A DNA stretch of 64,000 bases from Histoplasma ohiense (taxonomy: Eukaryota; Ascomycota; Eurotiomycetes; Onygenales; Ajellomycetaceae). The first letter of the stretch is position 1; each line of letters opens with the position of its first letter. Both the position numbers and the translations under genes were made by a program. Shown here one piece after another: positions 31,358 to 44,900 of this stretch. Location of the stretch: NCBI GenBank assembly GCA_017607445.1, contig JAEVHH010000007.1, positions 1,302,001 to 1,366,000 on the forward strand, read 5' to 3'. The notes beneath the pieces were generated by a model. That model made no database searches. It was not told the DNA's origin and saw only the letters and a program-made list of their open reading frames with translations.

Positions 31358-34300
31358 TCATACGGCTTCCTTCCTTCGTTTCTTCATAACCCTCGGGACT
31401 ACCCCTTTGCCCACTGCCCCTGTACTACGGCCCCGAGCCTCACAAATTTCCTCCCACGCATCTTCAAAAGCCGTCTTCCTCCGTCCAATCTGGCCCTCAT
31501 AAAAGTTGAGGGCGCGTACTACTTCCATCGCCCCTGTACCCAGGGACACACTCTTCCCCACAATAATACACTCCGACACTCCCTCGATAAGATCAGTCCT
31601 CCCGGCCCCGCCCGCATCGAACAGATGGTCCGCTGTCTTCTCAAAACTAGCAAGTTGTAGGACGGAATCGCGCATCTTGGCGAGGCCAAATCGTGTAATC
31701 CCCAACACCTCACCCTTGTACGTCATGACGTCCGCAAGCAACTGCATGTGTCTTGGGTCAATGGCCATGTCTTTCATAACCTCACCAATCTCGTCGACGA
31801 TGGTCGTTCTCGCGGCTTCGATGCCGAGCACGGCACGTGTTTCCATGATGTTGTTTGTGCGTGTGTGGTGACCGTTGATACCGTCGGTGGTCATGCAGTC
31901 GCGCAGACCATAACCTTCCACAAGCAGGGTGTTGGTGGTGTTTGTTTCGTCTGTTCGTATGATGGCTCGCGCACATTGGGGATGGCCGATAACCTGGATG
32001 TTGGGAATGAGCCGTTTGAGATGTTTAAGGCGGATATACGGGTCAGCACCGGTAGCAGCTTCTTCAGTTTTGGAGAGAGCGGTTCGGGTAGTTTGTTGAT
32101 CGACGAAAATGTGAATGTGTGAGCCGAAGGAACGAAATTTTAGATCTGCAGATTTGAATCGTTTGTGTTTTTTAATGGCCATAAGGATATCTTGGAGGGT
32201 TAGTTCGAGTTGTAGGTTTTGAATGGTGGAAAAGTCGATTTTAATATTGATGTACGCTTCATTGCCGGTCCAATCTTCCTCGATATAATAAATGATATCT
32301 CGGACAAAGGTCTTTTCCACTCGGCCCTTTACAATCTGCGCTGCGCGAAGGTCCTGCTTATTGACAAGCTCACAGGTGATAACTGGTGTACTGATTTCCT
32401 TGGAAGCATTGATAATCTCCTTGATACGCGGTACACCTTGAGTTATGCTCATACCAGCAACACCAGCGAAATGGAAAGTTTTCAATGTCATCTGCGTCCC
32501 CGGTTCTCCAATGGACTGTGCACCGACTGCACCCACTGCATGACCTGGTTCAACTTGGGCTCTCTTATACTTGGTTAAGCAGGCGGTGATGAATGAAGTG
32601 AGAGCTCTGGTTGACACTTTTGCGGTATGAATTACGCCCTTTCCCCGCTGTTTAGTCCCGCTATCAATGGACCTCAGTTTTTCAGCTTTCGCACATACAT
32701 AATCCTCAATGGACTGGAGAAAATCTCTGGCGCTTTCCAGCTGATCTATGCCGTGATCACTTCTGTTATTATACTCTAACTTCTTGCCTAACAAATCAAA
32801 TCTTGCAAGCTTGGCCCGCTCAGGAGCGAGTAAGTTTTGACACAAAGTTATTATCTCATCCGGAAGAAGGCCTTTGTCGGAGTTATCAAATGTTGTCACC
32901 TCGGCGTGGGTAAACGTGCGATCAAAGTGGACTGGTTTCGCTCGGCCCTCCATATCGACAGGGTCCAATTTATCGTCACCATACTGGAACTGCACGATAT
33001 TTGAAGACGAATTCCTTACGGTATCATCGTATCGTGTTGATAGGTCTTCAAGGGATTTCATCAACCTACGGGACATGTAACCAGTCTCCGCAGTCTTAAC
33101 TGCTGTATCGACGAGACCTTCTCTTCCAGAAATGGCGTGGAAAAGAAATTCCGTTGGTGTCAATCCCGAAAAGAAACTGTTCCGCACGAAACCTTTCGCG
33201 GGAGGTTGGCGAGCATGCTTGGGGAAATGAGGTAACGTTCGATCTTGAAAGCCGTCCTGAACCCGTTGATTCCCTATAATTTGTTGGCCGACAAGGGCAA
33301 CCATCTGAGCGACGTTAATATCCGAACCCTTGGACCCTGAAGTGGCCATGATCAGGGGAGAGTTCCATCTACTCAGTTCCGCGATACAGATCTCTCCGGC
33401 TTGCTGTCGAACTTTACTGAGTAAACCGGATATCGCGTTCTCCATTGTCATCTGCTCGTCGCAGCCTGGAGCCTTTTCAAGCTTCCCGTTTTTAAATAGT
33501 TGAATAACTTCATCGCACTGCGCATAAGCATGTTCTACTATATGGTGTTTCTCCTCTAAAAGCTTTTCACCAGGGTATACGTCTGTTATACCAATCGAGA
33601 AACCTAGGTTGGTGAGCCATCTAGCGGACAGCCTTGAGAGCCGGTTCATGCCCTCAGATGCGACATCAGGGCCGAAATCTCGAAGCATAACATAAAATAC
33701 CGAATCTTTCTTGCCGGATCCGATGGTAGACTTATCCATGACACCACACATGATTTCGGAGTTACGAATGCAAAGCCATCCATCGTTAGCATCCAAGTCA
33801 CGAGGAGTTCCTTTCGGCGCTTTGAATTCTCGACATGCTGCATCTAAATTAATTAAAACCGGAGATTGCTTATTGGGTCGCATCAACACGTTGAAGACTT
33901 GTTTCCCTGTCCACAATATTTGGGGTTTTAGTACTGAGGGCGGCGGAAGGTCAAAACGGGTATCGGATTCAAGCATGTAGAGGCAGATGTGTGTGAAAGT
34001 TTTGCGATCATAAAAGACATCTTTACTACTCAGCAAGTAAGCAGCAGTGATGAAATCCTGAATAGCGGAAATGATGGGTTCGCCGTTTTTTGGTGTAGCT
34101 AGATTATTTTTAACTCCCATCAATTCCATCGCTTCGGCCCTCGCTTCTTCCGTTTGAGGGACATGTAGATTCATCTCATCGCCATCAAAATCGGCATTGT
34201 ATGGGTTACATACACACTCATTCAGACGGAATGTTCGGTGAGGCCTAACCTTGGCAAAATGGGAAAGAATACTGAGTTTGTGGAGGGACGGTTGTCGGTT

Positions 34301-35918
34301 GAACAGAACGATGTCTCCATCTTCAATATGCCGCTCAACAATATCCCCTTCCTCCAACTCGTTCGCAACCAGGTTGGGGTTACCAAATTTCAAGTTCATT
34401 TTAAAATTCTGACTTTTCTTTAAGACGTAATTTGCTCCCGGCCAAGTCTTTGTGCCATTTCGAATACGTTGGCGGAGTTTTTCTTTATTATATCTTGTCA
34501 CCTGTTCGGGATAAGTCATGTTCATGGCAACAAGCTGAGGAACAGCAACCTCGTTGACACGCAGATTCGGGTCTGGAGAAATGACGGTTCTACCAGAGAA
34601 ATCCACTCGTTTCCCTGAAAGATTTCCACGGAATCGCCCCTGTTTCCCTTTGAGTCGTTGGCAGAAGCCCCGAATCGGCTTTCCAAAATCAGCCTTCTGT
34701 AAACCCGGCACATCACTGTTGATATACACTGCGAGCTGCAGCTGCATATAGTCCCAGCATTCGATAATGGTCTGTACCGGTGCACCCTTGATGAGCGCAT
34801 TTTTGAGATTGATATTGCTTTGGATGATATCTCCCAGTTTTGCTGTCAAGTCATCTTCGGTACTAGCAGCCTCCTGTCCAACCGATGGTCGAATGCACAC
34901 AGGCGGAGCCGGAACGTATTGCCAGAGAAACACTTCTGGCCGAGCCTCCTCGGGATTCAGGCTAAGGAGCTCGCAGTCTTCGTTAGAAACGGACCGAAAC
35001 AGTCTCAGCACGCGAAGTGGATGTAGATCGTCGTGGGCCTTTTTGAAATGTTTGTCGATATCCGGATTGCTTTTCTTGGCTTCTTCGAATGACTTGTCGA
35101 AGACGACTTTGCTGGGCGGGGGAATCTTCTTCACGGACGTGGACGCGTTGAAGGCGCGGAATTTCTCATGAGTGATTTTCAGTGCGCTTGTTCCGGCTTT
35201 CTTCACCACACCGTTGACTGCGTTGCATTTGTAGCAGGTCCGCGTTTTTCGACATCGCTCGTTGATCTTCTTCGCAATCTGCATGCGCCTGAGGTTATCT
35301 ATACCAGGTCGTCTTAATTCTCTAAGAAACGCCCTGCGCTCGGTTTCGGGAAGGAGGATGTGTGAGCATTCCTAGTGCGCGAAGAGAGAAGGAACAAATT
35401 GTGTCAGCAATGTTAAAAAAAAAAAAAAAAGAGTAGCAGGTAGACCAACCTTGCAAATCTCTTGCAGAATGCTAATAACCCGTTTAAAATAACCCACATG
35501 GAAAGCCGGAAGAACCAGCTTTACATGTCCGAAATGTCCGCTACAGACCTGTAGTGCTCCGCCGCAGGTGTCGCAAGTTCCCGATTTACTCGATATTCCC
35601 ATGCGCCCGTCGAGCGGGCCATGGGGGGCGACAGCGCGGTCATTGTCGAGATCGAAGAGCTTCCTATCAGAAACCTCAACGACGGCTTGACTCACGATAT
35701 CTTGGGTCGAGCTTTAATCATAGCATTTTTGTGGTCAGTCAATTGTTTCTCATTGGGGCCGATCCATCTTAAATCCCTAAGTATTCCATGTCTGTTTCTT
35801 TCTTTCGCTCAGGTTTCACTCACAGGACGCCGAATTTTATCTCCTTGATGACCTTTGGCACGCGATCCACGACCTGGGCTTTCCCCAGGTCGATTTGTAC
35901 AGCCTCTGCAGACTGCAT
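31358..35918 (-). CDS. RPC1: RNA polymerase III largest subunit
   Basis: Three exons on the minus strand: 35918-35824, 35711-35450 and 35371-31358, 1456 aa, the usual length for this subunit. It is the catalytic beta-prime-like subunit that makes tRNA and 5S rRNA. The N-terminus IKEIKFGVL, then STQDIVSQAVVEVSDRKLFD, leads to the first zinc site CDTCGGALQVCSGHFGHVKL, with a further CxxC pair in CYKCNAVNG. The metal-A motif NADFDGD is at residues 511-517. Bridge-helix and trigger-loop regions follow (GLTPTEFLFHAISGREGLVD, then EPGTQMTLKTFHFAGVAGM). Pol III rather than Pol I or II is indicated by overall length, the short basic C-terminus and the lack of CTD heptads. The first intron has an atypical AAAG acceptor; the second contains an A/T run at 35414-35430. 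Confidence 0.96.
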
Positions 35919-36500
35919 GATGCCGATATCACAAAACAGTCATTCTCAGTCTGGGTTGGGGCAATCTAAGTCCCAACCTGGAGTTAACGAAGCAAGCTGA
36001 AGCTCGAGCGGAATGCGTTTATGCCCGAGAAATAAATTATGGGTAAAATAATAGTTTGGTTTAGGGCGTGAGGGTGGTTGAAAGTGAGTCTGATGAAGTT
36101 TGCGTTGCGTCGGAGCTTGGAGTCATCGATTACTTTTTTTTCCTCAATGGCGGGGTTGGCGACGAAAACATTTCCCCGAACCGCGACAGCTCTGGAGGCT
36201 ATAAGATAGCCCCCCCCCCCCAAATGTATAGCTACACAAGATACATTGGATGGTTCAATTTATTTGGAAAAAGTGGTTGAATAGGAATTGGATTGGAAAT
36301 TATTCTATTTGTCCCAGTTAATGAATTTCGTGTCGAAAACAATCTGATTGGGGGGATATTTAAACCACATCAGTACGCCAACCGCCCAACTATGCTCTAC
36401 GTGTATGCAACAGAGGATCATCAAAACAGCTCTATACAGCTGGTATATCGTACACTATTTGCAGCTCCAAGCAGGGTTAATATTAAATAAACAAATAAGA
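35919..36500. other. Intergenic, no gene seen
   Basis: Upstream of RPC1 and downstream of the GUF1 stop. It contains a C-run at 36211-36220. Confidence 0.6.
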
Positions 36501-38543
36501 TTATTTGGCCAAAAAGGCCTGGAAAGCCTTATGCTCTATTACCACATTTCCAACAGCCTTCAGTTTCTTCCGCCCCTCTTTCTGTTTCTCTAGCAACTTC
36601 TTCCGTCGCGTAACGTCGGCGGCATGCAGCTTCTGCAACACGTCCTTTCTGAACGGCTTGATCGATTCTCTTGCCACGACATTCCGTCCGGCAGCGGCTT
36701 GTATCACAACTTCGAACATTTGACGGTCAACATGCTCCTTGAACTTGCTCACCCATAAACGCCCCAGCCGCTGCACCTGACTAGAATGAACGACGCGAGA
36801 TACCGCATCGACGGGGACTTTATTTACGAGGAGTTGGAGTTTGGAGATATTGCTGCGTCTCCAACCAGATTCCTCGTAATCCAAGCTGGCGTAGCCCTTT
36901 GTGGATCCTTTGAGCTTGCCAAAGAAGTCATCGACCAACTGGGCAAGGGGTAATTCGTATTTGAGAATGACCTGGGTTGACGTGAAAAATTCAAGGCTCT
37001 TTTGCTCGCCTCTGTTGGATTCGCAGAGTTCTATGACTCTTCCTAGGTACTCTTCGGGGAACGTGAGAGTAGCGAGGACGAATGGCTCTTGCAATTCGGT
37101 TACTTTGGCACGCAGTGTGTCTTCTTCAGGGAAGAGGGCTGGGTTCGTGATGATTTCCTCCTTTCCATCTTTCCATATAACTTTGAACGGCACTGTAGGT
37201 GGTGTGATAATAATGCTCGCGCCATGTTCTTGTCGTAGGCGATCTTCGAAAACGGAGCAGTGGAGGGTCCCAAGAAACCCCAGTCGAAAACCAGCCCCTA
37301 ATGCCTCGGATGACTCCTTCTGCAACGTCACGCTGCGGTCATTTAAGATGAGTTGATTAATGCTGTCCTCAAGGTGAGGGAAGTCGCTGGCATCCACGGG
37401 GTATGCTGCAACAAACACCATAGCTTTAGGCTCTTCGAATCCAGGGAGCGGCTGAACCAATCTCTCTGAGCCAACCTTTGTATATGTGTCACCCACTTTG
37501 GCTTCCTGACTGCGCTTCATGGCCGGGTTAAAGTAAATATAACCGACTTGCCCAGCTCGGAGGACGGATTGGGCGGTTTGCCCCGGATACATAATACCAA
37601 CTTCGCCAACAGTGTATTTCAGACCAGTTGCAAAGGATACAACCTGATCGCCTGCTCTAATCTCGCCGTCGAATAGTCGAACGAGGAGAATCACACCCTT
37701 GTAGGTCGAGTACCATGAGTCAACAAGAAGCATTCGGAGAGGCTTGGTACGATCTCCAACAGGCCTACTAGAGTTAGCACTAGGGGAAACATTTCCTTGA
37801 GTCTTGGCGGATCAGAATAAAAATAAAACGTACGCAGGAATCTGCTCGATAACTGTTGGTAAAAGCTGTGACACATTTAGACCAGTTTTTGCTGATACCA
37901 GCACAGCAGATTCGGGGTCCAACTCGAACGTGTTCTTCATTTGGTCCAAAGCGCGCTGCGGATCTGCCGACGGTAAGTCCACTTTATTTATGACCGGCAC
38001 CAACTTGAGACCCTCAGCAAAGGCGAGGTAAAAATTTGCTACGGTCTGTGCTTGGATCCCCTGGCTGGCGTCAACGAGAAGTAAAGCTCCCCCGCAACTT
38101 GCGTAACTCCGCGACACTTCAGCACGGAAATCGACATGACCAGGAGTATCGACGAGATGTAGTAGGTAGTCTTCGCCCTGATGATTGTAGAGCATGCTAC
38201 ATGTCTGTGCTTTTACGGTGATACCACGCTCTCGTTCAACATCCAATTTGTCCAGAACCTGCTTGTTCGCACCCGCTTCGATAGTGCCGGTGAGTTCGAG
38301 GAGACGGTCAGAGAGCGTGCTTTTGCCATGGTCGACGTGCGCAACGATGCAGAAATTCCGGAATCGTTCAATTGGGATTGCTGCAATGCGCTGCTCTACC
38401 TCTGAGGCTGGCTTCCTCACTTGCGCATTGCGTGGGGCAGAGGTACTGAGAAGTCGACGGGGGTATCTGGTGGACGAAGCCAGTGATTGAGACGGCCGCA
38501 ACGCTGAGGTCAGCCATTTGACTGACTGCAGGCATCCTCGCAT
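36501..38543 (-). CDS. GUF1: Mitochondrial elongation factor 4 / LepA GTPase
   Basis: Two exons on the minus strand, 38543-37834 and 37764-36501, with a 69-nt intron (GTACGT...GTAG), 657 aa. It is a translational GTPase of the inner mitochondrial membrane/matrix that back-translocates stalled ribosomes. The first 45 residues are basic and Ser-rich, ending RRLLSTSAPR, a typical presequence. The G domain has AHVDHGKST (68-76), ERGITVKAQT, DTPGH and NKVD. The LepA-specific C-terminal end (RRKKLLEKQKEGRKKLKAVG, then VVIEHKAFQAFL) is complete. An in-frame ATG at 38615 would add 24 residues; I prefer 38543 because the presequence-like charge pattern begins there. Head to head with MAD2, 342 bp apart. 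Confidence 0.94.
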
Positions 38544-38885
38544 CGGGATATCTGCATTGACGTCAGGTATCAGGCGTCGCTGTATTGCTATTGGATAGCT
38601 TATCCAATGGCTCACTGATGTTGTCCTTGTATGTCGTTGGATATTTCTTTCTCTGCAACTTCAGAAAGATTTTCGGCGCGGGATTGCGGCTCCGCAAAGT
38701 CCGCGAGCCGAGCATGTCGTAACGTGACTTGTCAATTGCCGTAGCAGCGCCGAGAGAGTAAACAATAAAACAACTCGTGAAATATAATTTTCTTCTTCTT
38801 ATTCGACGTTCTGTCCGAGAAATTACCAGTTATTCATTGCATCGAAACTCGTATATATACATACTGATATAAATCCCCAGTCGAA
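38544..38885. promoter_or_regulatory. Shared upstream region of GUF1 and MAD2
   Basis: 342 bp between diverging starts (270 bp if GUF1 starts at 38615). Both promoters must lie here. No specific site called. Confidence 0.4.
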
Positions 38886-40159
38886 ATGTCTACGCAAAAG
38901 GAGAAGTCGAAAGTCCACAAGTTGTCGTTGAAGGGTAAGTCAACGCGCACCCCGCACCGCTTGATTTAAATCTGATAATTGGAGTTTAGGGTCGTCAAAA
39001 CTAGTTGCGGAATTCGTAAGTGGGCTTGCCAGAAAGCAAATGTATTGATGCTAACAATTGTAGTTTGAATATTCCATACATTCAATTTTGTACGTGCAAG
39101 CTGACTAGGCGAGTCAGAAGCGACCCGCGGGGATAATGAAGCTAACGACCAACTGTCACAGGTTCCAACGAGGGGTATATCCAGCAGACGATTTCACAGC
39201 GTGAGGGCATTCATTTTGCAACTTCTGAATGAGAAAAAACCCCGGTGTTAACAGGTTTTTACAGTGTCAAAAAATATGGGCTGAATATGCTTGGTTGGTG
39301 CTGGTTACCTTTTCCTCAACATTCCTGTTCACTAATAAACGTCTATCTAGTATCTTCCGATGACCAAGTCAAGGCGTATATAAAAAAGATTATGTCACAG
39401 TTGAACAAGTGGATGATTGGGGGCAAGATATCCAAACTTGTCATCGTGATCACGAGCAAAGATACTGGGGAGCATGTGGAGAGATGGCAGTTCGATGTGT
39501 GTCAAAACCGCATTTATACTTCAATGTAGAATACTCCAAGTTGACGCAACGCCTTATGAGAATGGCAGGTTCAAATATTCAACAATGGCAGATCTTCCCG
39601 AAATCGCTCTACACAAAAAGCATCACCTGACAACGAAAATGCTCCTATGTACGTTCACTCATTGCTAACTCTATGCCCACTCAGCTACAAAAATCATTCA
39701 CACATAGCTCGCCGTTATCGAAATCCCTGACTAACCATTTGCAAAAATGATGCCAAATCTTAGCCCCACGAATACCGCCGCCACTACCCCTCCTCCCGAG
39801 AAATCCGAAAAGGAGATCCAAGAAGAAATCCAAGCGATTTTCCGCCAGATCACCGCCTCCGTGACCTTCCTTCCAGTCCTCGATGGTAACTGCACATTCA
39901 ACGTGCTTGTGTATGCGGACGCCGATTCTGAGGTTCCCATGGAGTGGGGTGATAGTGATGCCAAGGAGATTGAGAATGGAGAGAAGGTGCAGCTGAGAAG
40001 TTTCAGTACAAGCAACCATCGCGTGGATACGTTGGTTAGCTACAGGTTCGTCTATAGATATTTCTTTTTCTACCTGCATTCGTTTGTGTATGGTTGATTC
40101 CTGTATGCGAGATGACGTTCCTCTAACTTGATTTACATGTACGTAGACTCGCGGATTGA
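38886..40159 (+). CDS. MAD2: Spindle checkpoint protein Mad2 (HORMA domain)
   Basis: Nine exons: 38886-38934, 38990-39015, 39064-39089, 39162-39200, 39265-39293, 39351-39496, 39569-39648, 39764-40045 and 40147-40159; 229 aa, all phases closing. Mad2 binds Cdc20 at unattached kinetochores and delays anaphase. HORMA blocks are clear: KGSSKLVAEFFEYSIHSILF, QRGVYPADDF, VKKYGLNMLVSSD, LVIVITSKDTGEHVERWQFD, EIQAIFRQITASVTFLP, and the safety-belt end with the final residues RLAD on a 13-nt exon. A Ser/Asn/Pro-rich insertion (about 130-165) separates the two halves, as in other filamentous fungi. Five of the first five exons are 50 nt or shorter, so most automatic models will miss parts. Confidence 0.93.
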
Positions 40160-41616
40160 AGAAGCAGGTAGCGGGGTGGAAGATACGCTTTTGCAAAACA
40201 GTCGCATTGGGAGTTTCTTTCCTTTTTTTTCAATTGGGTATAATCTTTTCTTAAAGCTAGCAACAGGCGTTGAACGTGAGATTCAGGTATTTAATTTTAT
40301 ATGCGATCTGGGAGGTTTCGAAAATGGATTTCTAACTGCGTACCTGATAGGTTGTTTCACTTTCTGCATCATGTGCTGCTCAAATACAGGGCCTACCTTC
40401 GGCATTTTCCTCTTTTTGAAAATCTTTGTTCCTACGTGCTTCTCGTTCTAGGATCCGATCGCTAAATCCATATCTAAGTACAATTCTAACTACCCCTTCC
40501 GATGTAGAGGTTACCTTTCAATAACCGACGCGAAGAAAGCAGAGTGCCGAGTGGATATAATGTCAATTGGTAAAGGTAATTTTTTGTACTGTACATCTAC
40601 GATTCCCAGTCCCATTTTTGAGGTGATAAGTGGTCAGCCACACCGACCGCCGCATGACCACCTTGATACATGTAGCTTGGGATTTCTATTGTTCATTGGT
40701 GTAAATAGGAGAGAGTATGTCGCGTTTACGGAATTGGAATTTAGTGCCAGGATCTGTATATTACGATGTTTCACAGTGGGTTGGATCAATGCCTTGCAGA
40801 TCACATTGATATCATTGTTCATTGTGATATTCATTTCCTAATTTGATGGGCAGTTAAAGAAAACTCCTCTCTTGCGAGAAAGGTCAGTTCAGGAGAATAG
40901 TAATGAACAAAGGAAAAATAATAGATTTCCCAAAAGTCAACCTCTAAGCAGGTTGAAGGTATCAAGGCACACAAGAGAAACAAAATAAGGGAGCGGGTGG
41001 TCAGTGGTTCCTCAACGTCATTCTATCGCAGCTCCCACGCAATTCCCCGACCGCAACCTTTATAACCCCGCCTTTCCCAAGGTTCTCAGTCCCATACCCT
41101 GAGGGATACAGGAATGGAAAGAAAATCGTCAAACGTGCATGTTTCCAACTCCTTATGCGCCGTTCTCTTGCGCCCCATGTTTTTAACAACCTTTGCTGGA
41201 AATGCAGGTGTTTCCCGGATCTTGAATATTTTAGTTCTGTGGAAAGAATAGAGAGACACCTTGGAAAGTTGTAGAGAGTACATGGAGTAAAGAAGAATGC
41301 AGAAGAACAAATAACATCACTGTACAAGGATGCCAGAGCGAAGCAGGAAGTTGCCAAATGCTTATTTTATAGGGCAATGAGCGCGAGCCTTTTGTAGAGG
41401 CCATCAGTAACTAACAGGAAAAATGGGGCTCAGATAACACCTCTATTTCAGGCAAATGTTTAAACCGAATCACGAAATATGCAGTCACCTTATACAATGA
41501 AGTTAACAGGGAGCGAGCAAGCTAGCGATCTATTGAATAATGAGTACAAGATATGGTATCTGGAGGTTTTTTTTTTTTTCACTTCCATGTGCCATTTCTG
41601 GTTGGGAAAATGGGCT
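40160..41616. other. 1.5-kb region with no gene seen
   Basis: Only short, unrelated open frames on both strands. Nothing repetitive stands out. Confidence 0.5.
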
Positions 41617-41936
41617 TCATTTACCGTTTGTCCCTGAGATTTTAACCGCGGGTACTTGGGCAGAACCTAGGGCCATAGCTTGCCTAACAGCTTCTTGCGG
41701 CTGGCAATTCCAGCAGGGATATCGCACAATGCGCTTTTGGCGGCAAAGCACACACACATTACTTTGGAAGGATGATGTTAGTGCATGCGTTAAATCGGGG
41801 AGTGGATCAGCCTTAACACGTACCGCAAATTCCCGTTGCATTCAGGACAATCTATAATAGTATTTTTGCCAACGCAAAAGCGGTGATGTGGGTCAAGGAG
41901 ATAGGATGGCGTTTCCCGTTGAGTCGTGCTGGCCAT
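41617..41936 (-). CDS. Small spliced protein with three CxxC motifs, family unknown
   Basis: Two exons on the minus strand, 41936-41824 and 41761-41617, joined over a 62-nt intron (donor GTACGT, acceptor AAAG) to 85 aa. Unspliced, the first frame stops soon after. Spliced, the frame stays open and gives three evenly spaced pairs: DCPEC, then NVCVLC, then YPCWNC. A single Cys also lies at FCVGK. Such spacing is typical of small zinc-ribbon-like or redox proteins. I see no signal peptide (start MASTTQRETPSYLL) or membrane segment. I do not recognise the family. Support comes from the in-frame CxxC pairs on both sides of a canonical donor; expression is not shown. It is the only credible gene between 40160 and 46622. 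Confidence 0.6.
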
Positions 41937-44900
41937 TACGAAACTTGTGACGGGAAGCTGGCGTTGTATGACAAAATGAGAAGTAGAAGATATCAATTAT
42001 CAGGCACAAATGCAGCACCGTATAAGTGTATACCAGAACCGTTCTGATACAGAAATGAGATTCTGGAACAATGGAGATCATGTAATTCCGTAGATGAGCT
42101 TTGTAAAACTTGCGGCGGAGACGCCAACCAGTAATCGTATTCGACTCAAAAGATACTAGGGACCTGGCTGTTGGTGTAGCATTTGCATTCCAGATGAGGA
42201 GGATAAGACAGGGTGAACGACTTCATTATATAACTCCTATCTCATTCCTCCGCCCCATTGTTTCGCCAACTACTGGGAGGTTACACTCAGTAAGGGACGA
42301 GAAAGCGATTGAAAGATATAGTAGTAGGAAGTATGCAACTGTACTAAGACCTTGGACCTGCCGTGGCACCAGGGACAATACGGTAACCCAGGATAATATC
42401 TTGCCAGTTCATGGCTGAGATTTCGTGGGGGTATGGTTTTCCAACTTTGACAAGAGCGGAGCAACGGATCAGCAGGACAAGGATGATGATCACATCTCCG
42501 ACACTCGACAACCCAGCCCGACTACGTCACAACTTCATCCAGCCTTGAGAGGATTTATAGACAGGGATGGAGTAGAAGCAGCGGAACTCAACGGTCCTCT
42601 TGGAAACCAGTATTAAGCGAGTAGCATCGGAGAGCTTAGAGCTGGCTGCATGGAGAGAGTGTAAGAGTGGGAGATCAGAAATCAACCGACTATGTTAAGG
42701 TTAATAAATGGATGAGGCAACCAAAACCACACAATTGCTAGTAAAAGCAACGACTCCTCTTCATCACGCTGGTTCAAACCCAGGAGTACGGATAAACTGT
42801 CCCATAAGTAGCGCAGTAACCACGTGCGATAATCAGCGACTGACCATCACGTTGAAACAAAAGGCAGGCTAAATGGGGCGTTTATGTTTGATGCCAGCGT
42901 TCCGGGAAGTCATTCGATTGAATGAGAAAAAAGCAACCAATAGCGGCTGTGGATTCGACAAAGAAAGGATATGCTGCATAGCGGTTGCAGCTTTCCGTAT
43001 ACGTTCAATAATTGGCGCTGTCAAATGACTCCAAACCCGGTAGTATGGTACGGGATAACTCTCATATGCCGTAGATAGCCTATCGTTTGTTGTCCAGCCC
43101 TCACCGCTGGTCCAAGCGAGATATGTTGGAATTATCATGTGAAATAACAGTCTATTATCACGTAGACAAAACGACGAATCAAGCACGGTAGCAGACATTT
43201 CCGCGAAGTCGGAAAAGTCGGAACAATATGGTCGTAGCAGCCCTATGGTAAGCAGTTGAGGCGTCCAAGGTGCTGATGTTGCGGGGTGGTACGATAAACG
43301 CCGCCCAGCGAGAGAAAGATGGAATATACGCGGAACGCGAGGGGTAGGGTAGAGGAAATCTATGTTCATTTTGATAGCGGTGCCATGGGAAATTAACATG
43401 TATAGCTCAATGGCGAGTTAGGGATACAGGCCTTAACATGGCGAAAGGACGATGGAGGACAAAGGACAAGGGACATTCTAAGCTGAAGCAAGCTGTAACA
43501 GTTCCGCCCCAATTGGACATGGAAATCGGAATAGCCGGAAGGGCGGGATCGGTGGGGTCGTCAGCGAGTTGCGGACCGGCCTGGGGAAAGGAACGTCTGG
43601 TAGGGGTCAATTGGTATGGTGTCAAAGCAGCTGGCACATTGTATGCCAGCTGTGTCCAGCTCGTATATGCTGTACCGGGAGTCTTTCCTCCATAGACGGC
43701 GTATGAATGGGGGGAAAGTGCCAGCACAGAATCGACCCCGATGAGACTTTGTGACCAAGCCACAGGAGAATGGGCGCAAAGAGTTCCTAATTTTTCAGTC
43801 TATTTGCAAAAACATGGAATTTTGTTGACTCGACAGGAGAAGGCAATCGCCTAATCCCATGTAGATGCAGGCTCCACACGTTGGCTTGGCTACAGCACAA
43901 GCGAGCCCTCGAAAGAAGGAAGAAAGTTGGATAGCCAGGTGGCAAGGAAATCTGCAAGCCAACTAATCGGGCTGAGGGTTTTTTTTTTTTTTCTGTCGCA
44001 CGACGGCATTATCCGAGGCTTATATCCTGCATTGGCAGCGTACGCAGGATATCCTTTGCGCCGTCCACACAAAACCGGTTCAAGACTCAGCCTAAGCTCA
44101 CGAAGTGCACAATCCTTTGATTCTGTCGAACACGGCAATCACGAAAATAAAAGAGGCAATCCTTTTTTCCCCTGGAACACAAAGCGGATGCGGAATAATT
44201 TGCCGGCGATTTGAAACATCGTAACAGAAAGCGATTATAACGGGAGCGTGAACGAGACGGCTGTGCCAGATCTTCCCGAGCCGAATAGAACTAAAGCAGG
44301 CCAAGACGGCACGATAGCTTAAAATAAACCAAGGGAAGATAGATATATGCAAGCTTCAACTTAACGGCATGTCAATGACATTGAAGGCTCAGAGAAATGG
44401 GGGAGAAGAGGACCCTTGACGAGGTCTCAACAGCGTCCGTCAACAAGGCTCAGCACCAATCAAGATACCCACTACCAAGATGAGACAACTTTCTAATCAA
44501 AGAATAGTCCACATGATTGAGAGAGTCGAGGGAAAACGGGAAGAAGCGGCCGAGGACGTTGACGCTTTGGATGTGCTGCAGTTGGCTATCGAATCACCAG
44601 TGGTTATCTGAGCAGGGTCGAGAGCAGGAAATAGCCACTGACATGGCCGTAAAGCACTCATCAACTAAACAGTCATGTTTGTGAGAATATATTTGAAACG
44701 ACAAAGGCCGTTGCAGGAACAAGCCCAGTGGTGGTCGAATCGCGGTGGTTCAACTGCTGCTGGCCTGCAGCCTGTAGTCTGTTGCATAAATATGAGGACC
44801 TCGGGAGGACAAACATTGTTCAATGGGAACATTAGCCTGTGAGAGCTGAGACATGCCTTCGGAGAATTTAGACCAGAGGATCCAGCAGAATTGATTCGGT

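Noticed and set aside
38544..38615. Longer GUF1 N-terminus from the upstream ATG
   Set aside because: In frame and possible, but the presequence-like composition starts at the ATG at 38543.
42765..42790. T-arm-like sequence GGTTCAAACCC, possible tRNA
   Set aside because: No matching acceptor stem, D arm or anticodon arm could be folded upstream.
43405..43430. D-arm-like TAGCTCAATGGCGAG, possible tRNA
   Set aside because: No T loop at the right distance and no 7-bp acceptor stem.
42869..43763. Two adjacent minus-strand frames of 176 and 118 codons as one gene
   Set aside because: No splice pair joining them gives recognisable protein and composition looks random; left as undecided desert.
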